Positions 61,717 to 64,000 of a stretch of DNA of 64,000 bases are shown here, in pieces (positions within the stretch are counted from its first letter, which is position 1; the number at the start of each line of letters is the position of its first letter). The notes under the pieces are model-generated. The model worked only from the letters and a program-made list of their open reading frames with translations. It searched no databases and was not told the DNA's origin. This DNA comes from Planctomycetota bacterium (GTDB taxonomy: Bacteria; Planctomycetota; Planctomycetia; Pirellulales; Pirellulaceae): positions 1-64,000 of the forward strand of contig JAPLNL010000011.1 in NCBI GenBank assembly GCA_026692905.1, given 5' to 3'. The position numbers and the translations under genes were made by a program.

Positions 61717-63159
61717 ATGAAAATGAGCAAATTTGCGCTAACTGCAATGATTGCAAGCGCTTGCTGTGCGGGGACGGCCTTTGGTCAGACTAACCGAACA
61801 GCTCCCAAGTATTACCCAGCATCCTACTACAGCTACTACCAAGACGGCGCTGCTGCACCAGCAGCAGCCGCTCCTGTGTCTTCGGCGAGTGATGCAAAAA
61901 CGTCGACAGCTGCAAACTGCGACAAGAGCCCAGCCTGTGACGTAGCCGATCTTTGCAATGGCAAAGGCAGCTGCGACAGTCTCGGAAGCTGTGGCTGCGG
62001 CAACGGCATGTGTGATGGCGGTTGTGACAGTGGATGCGGCGGCGGCTGTGGTGGAGGGCTACTCGGCCTCGGTTTGCTCGGAGGCAACTGCAACATCGGC
62101 GAGCCATGGAAACTGGCACCCAACGGCATTGCTGGTATCAATGTAGGCGGCTGGACAAGTGTAGGCTATCACAGCAAAGCCAATCCCAATAGCTTCAACA
62201 CCTATGCTCGCCGTGTCCAACTCGGCCAACAATGGCTTTGGGCTGAAAAAATTGCGGATGGAAGCGAAGGCCTCGGAATCGGTGGACGAGTTGACTATGT
62301 ATATGGTACAGACGCGCCAGATACCCAGTCCTTTGGTATTCCCAACAATCACTGGGACAACGGTTGGGACAATGGTCCTAACAATCTTGGCTACGGCCAT
62401 GCAATGCCACAGTTGTACGGTGAAGTTGCAATGGGTGATTTGAGCGTCAAGCTCGGACACTTCTTCACCATCGTTGGGAACGAAGTCGTTCAATCGACTG
62501 GAAACTTCTTCTACAGCCGTCAGTTCACCTTCTACAACGCTGAACCGTTTACGCATACCGGTGCCTTGACCACTTACAACGTGGACGCGGATACCCAGCT
62601 GTACAACGGATACGTCATGGGATGGGACAGCGGATTCGAAGACAACGGCGATGCCTACCTGGGCGGTTTCAAGAAGAAGCTAAACGATACCTTTACGCTT
62701 CTCTACACAACATGCGTAGGTCGATTTGGCGACGGCAACCGTGCAGTCGGCGAGCGAGGGAACATTCAGAATGTGATTTTGACTGCGGCTCTAACGGAGA
62801 AGCTGACCTACATTTCGCAAACCGACGTTCTGTACACTCACAACAACACGGGTGCGACTCAACGAAATACGTACGGCAACATCAATTACTTGATCTACAA
62901 GGTCAACGATTGTGTGTCCTTCGGTCAACGCTTCGAATGGTTCAATTACAGCGGTGCTGGGTTTAACAACGCGAAGAATGACGACAACCTTAACTACACT
63001 GCTGGTTTGAACCTTCGCAGGAATGCGAACTTGACCTTCAGACCAGAAATTCGTCAAGTTTGGGATCGTACAGGAACGGGTGCTCCTGGATTTGGATTCA
63101 ACGAGAACAATTCAAGAAGCCAAACGTCGGTTGGCGGCGACATTCTCTTTACGTTCTAA
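61717..63159 (+). CDS. Outer-membrane porin-like beta-barrel protein with Cys/Gly-rich N-terminus
   Basis: A 480-residue protein. A signal peptide (KFALTAMIASACCAGTAFG) is followed by an Ala/Pro/Tyr region and then a remarkable Cys/Gly segment (CNGKGSCDSLGSCGCGNG, CDGGCDSGCGGGCGGG). From about residue 140 aromatic beta strands follow (GINVGGWTSVGYHSK, LYGEVAMGDLSVKLGHFF, VGGDILFTF), ending in Phe as for beta-barrel proteins. It resembles the BBP2/OprB-like porins of planctomycetes. The Cys-rich part may crosslink to other Cys-rich wall proteins. It ends in a strong terminator. Confidence 0.82.
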   Translation: MKMSKFALTAMIASACCAGTAFGQTNRTAPKYYPASYYSYYQDGAAAPAAAAPVSSASDAKTSTAANCDKSPACDVADLCNGKGSCDSLGSCGCGNGMCDGGCDSGCGGGCGGGLLGLGLLGGNCNIGEPWKLAPNGIAGINVGGWTSVGYHSKANPNSFNTYARRVQLGQQWLWAEKIADGSEGLGIGGRVDYVYGTDAPDTQSFGIPNNHWDNGWDNGPNNLGYGHAMPQLYGEVAMGDLSVKLGHFFTIVGNEVVQSTGNFFYSRQFTFYNAEPFTHTGALTTYNVDADTQLYNGYVMGWDSGFEDNGDAYLGGFKKKLNDTFTLLYTTCVGRFGDGNRAVGERGNIQNVILTAALTEKLTYISQTDVLYTHNNTGATQRNTYGNINYLIYKVNDCVSFGQRFEWFNYSGAGFNNAKNDDNLNYTAGLNLRRNANLTFRPEIRQVWDRTGTGAPGFGFNENNSRSQTSVGGDILFTF

Positions 63160-63195
63160 GTCCTACTAGGACGAACGAGAAGAAAAAACTCCAAG

Positions 63196-63225
63196 AACAC
63201 CCTGCCGATCGGCAGGGTGTTTTTG
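63196..63225 (+). terminator. Intrinsic terminator after the porin gene
   Basis: AACACCCTGCC and GGCAGGGTGTT form an 11-base stem with a GATC loop, followed by TTTTT. Confidence 0.9.
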
Positions 63226-63252
63226 TTTGCGCTTTGCTGCAATAATGCGGCG

Positions 63253-63993
63253 ATGAACAAAATCACGAAAGGCTTGATTGCAGCCGCAAAGAAACTTCGT
63301 TCCCAGCTGGATTTGCTTCGATTCTCCTCTCCAGCGACCTGGGTCTACAATCCACTCCACTACGCGTGGTCCGCTCATGAAAAATACATGAAGCTGTATA
63401 CCGGCGGTCCGTGTCGTGTGTTTTTACTAGGTATGAATCCAGGTCCCTGGGGGATGGCGCAGACCGGGGTTCCATTCGGTGAGATCGATGCGGTTCGAAA
63501 CTACCTTAACATCGAAACCGATATCGGTAAGCCAGAGCGTGAACACGCCAAACGACCTATCGAAGGATTCGCTTGTAAGCGCAGCGAGGTCTCGGGAAAG
63601 CGATTGTGGGGGCTCTTTGCAGATCGATATCCAACTGCTAACGATTTCTTTGCTGAGCACTATGTCTCAAATTATTGCCCCTTGGTCTTCATGGATGACG
63701 GCGCCCGAAACGTAACACCTGACAAATTGCCGGCAGCTGAAATGAAGGAGCTGGATACCCTGTGCGATGAACACTTGCATAAATCGTTGGTATTGCTCAA
63801 ACCAGAGTTTGCGGTGGGTGTTGGCGCTTACGCTCAAGACTGCCTCAACCGAGTCTGCCGTTCCGACCCAAAGCTCGATTCGATTTCGGTTTGCAAGATC
63901 CTACATCCCAGTCCCGCTTCTCCATCGGCCAACCGAGGCTGGGCAGAACAAGCCACAAAACAATTGAAAGACGCTGGGATATGGATTGAGTAA
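63253..63993 (+). CDS. Single-strand-selective uracil-DNA glycosylase (SMUG1-like)
   Basis: A DNA-repair glycosylase of 246 residues that removes uracil and oxidised pyrimidines. The SMUG1 active-site motif reads GMNPGPWGMAQTGVPFGE (about residue 60), followed by SNYCPLVFMDDGARN and the second motif HPSPASPSANRGW. These differ from UNG-type motifs and match animal SMUG1 very closely. The family is rare in bacteria outside a few groups, planctomycetes among them. ATG 63253 starts downstream of the terminator of the porin gene; an earlier in-frame start would lie inside it. Confidence 0.9.
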   Translation: MNKITKGLIAAAKKLRSQLDLLRFSSPATWVYNPLHYAWSAHEKYMKLYTGGPCRVFLLGMNPGPWGMAQTGVPFGEIDAVRNYLNIETDIGKPEREHAKRPIEGFACKRSEVSGKRLWGLFADRYPTANDFFAEHYVSNYCPLVFMDDGARNVTPDKLPAAEMKELDTLCDEHLHKSLVLLKPEFAVGVGAYAQDCLNRVCRSDPKLDSISVCKILHPSPASPSANRGWAEQATKQLKDAGIWIE

Positions 63994-64000
63994 AGTCTCA

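Overview
The window looks like chromosomal DNA of a planctomycete, probably of the Pirellulaceae. The evidence is: a DUF1559 pseudopilin-like protein with an N-terminal methylation motif and an H-X9-DG C-terminus; a YTV-repeat surface protein; several CRTAC1/ASPIC-UnbV (FG-GAP) secreted proteins; a very large multi-domain c-type cytochrome with a TIGR02603-type heme domain; a SMUG1-type uracil-DNA glycosylase; and a cysteine-rich porin-like protein. Genes are spaced by intergenic stretches full of dispersed palindromes. No rRNA, phage, integrase, canonical insertion sequence or CRISPR array is visible. One tRNA gene (His, GTG) is present.

Layout. 1-4,000: hisE-hisG (overlapping) and a frameshifted kup potassium transporter. 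4,400-7,050: an Orn/Lys/Arg decarboxylase, then tRNA-His on the minus strand. 7,100-10,930: a long palindromic repeat and a giant secreted cytochrome. 11,200-25,030: an unusual block of secreted or membrane proteins, with four CRTAC1-family proteins, a TPR protein, a DUF1559 protein with a 59-residue lipoprotein, and a divergent ammonium-transporter-like protein. 25,040-26,750: a GxxExxY (PD-(D/E)XK-like) nuclease gene flanked by perfect or near-perfect hairpins, followed by a degenerate array of four hairpin units, two of which carry copies of the gene's 3' end. 26,750-35,640: YTV protein, CbiX-like chelatase, a copper-amine-oxidase-like protein with a degenerate cofactor site, PhoD phosphatase, and a membrane-anchored protein with a toxin-like C-terminus. 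35,700-36,000: fossil of a Ser/Thr kinase. 36,400-39,900: membrane pyrophosphatase plus HDAC-family deacetylase. 39,900-42,100: a decayed membrane gene, then DAHP synthase preceded by what reads as a complete attenuator (promoter, aromatic-rich leader peptide, antiterminator and terminator). 42,300-52,100: DNA glycosylase, SDR, PfkB kinase, heme protein, hisC, glutamate dehydrogenase, and a frameshifted acyltransferase. 52,100-54,400: osmoprotectant ABC transporter. 54,500-64,000: glycosyltransferase, BshC-like protein, iron alcohol dehydrogenase, porin, SMUG1 glycosylase.

The two strongest leads are the aromatic-amino-acid attenuator in front of DAHP synthase (40,850-41,030) and the GxxExxY nuclease with its hairpin family (25,040-26,730, with a solitary copy at 11,133). 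Three genes (kup, the acyltransferase, a small membrane gene) show frame breaks. These may be real decay or base-calling errors, and the sequence alone cannot decide. All family assignments come from reading motifs by eye; no database search was run.
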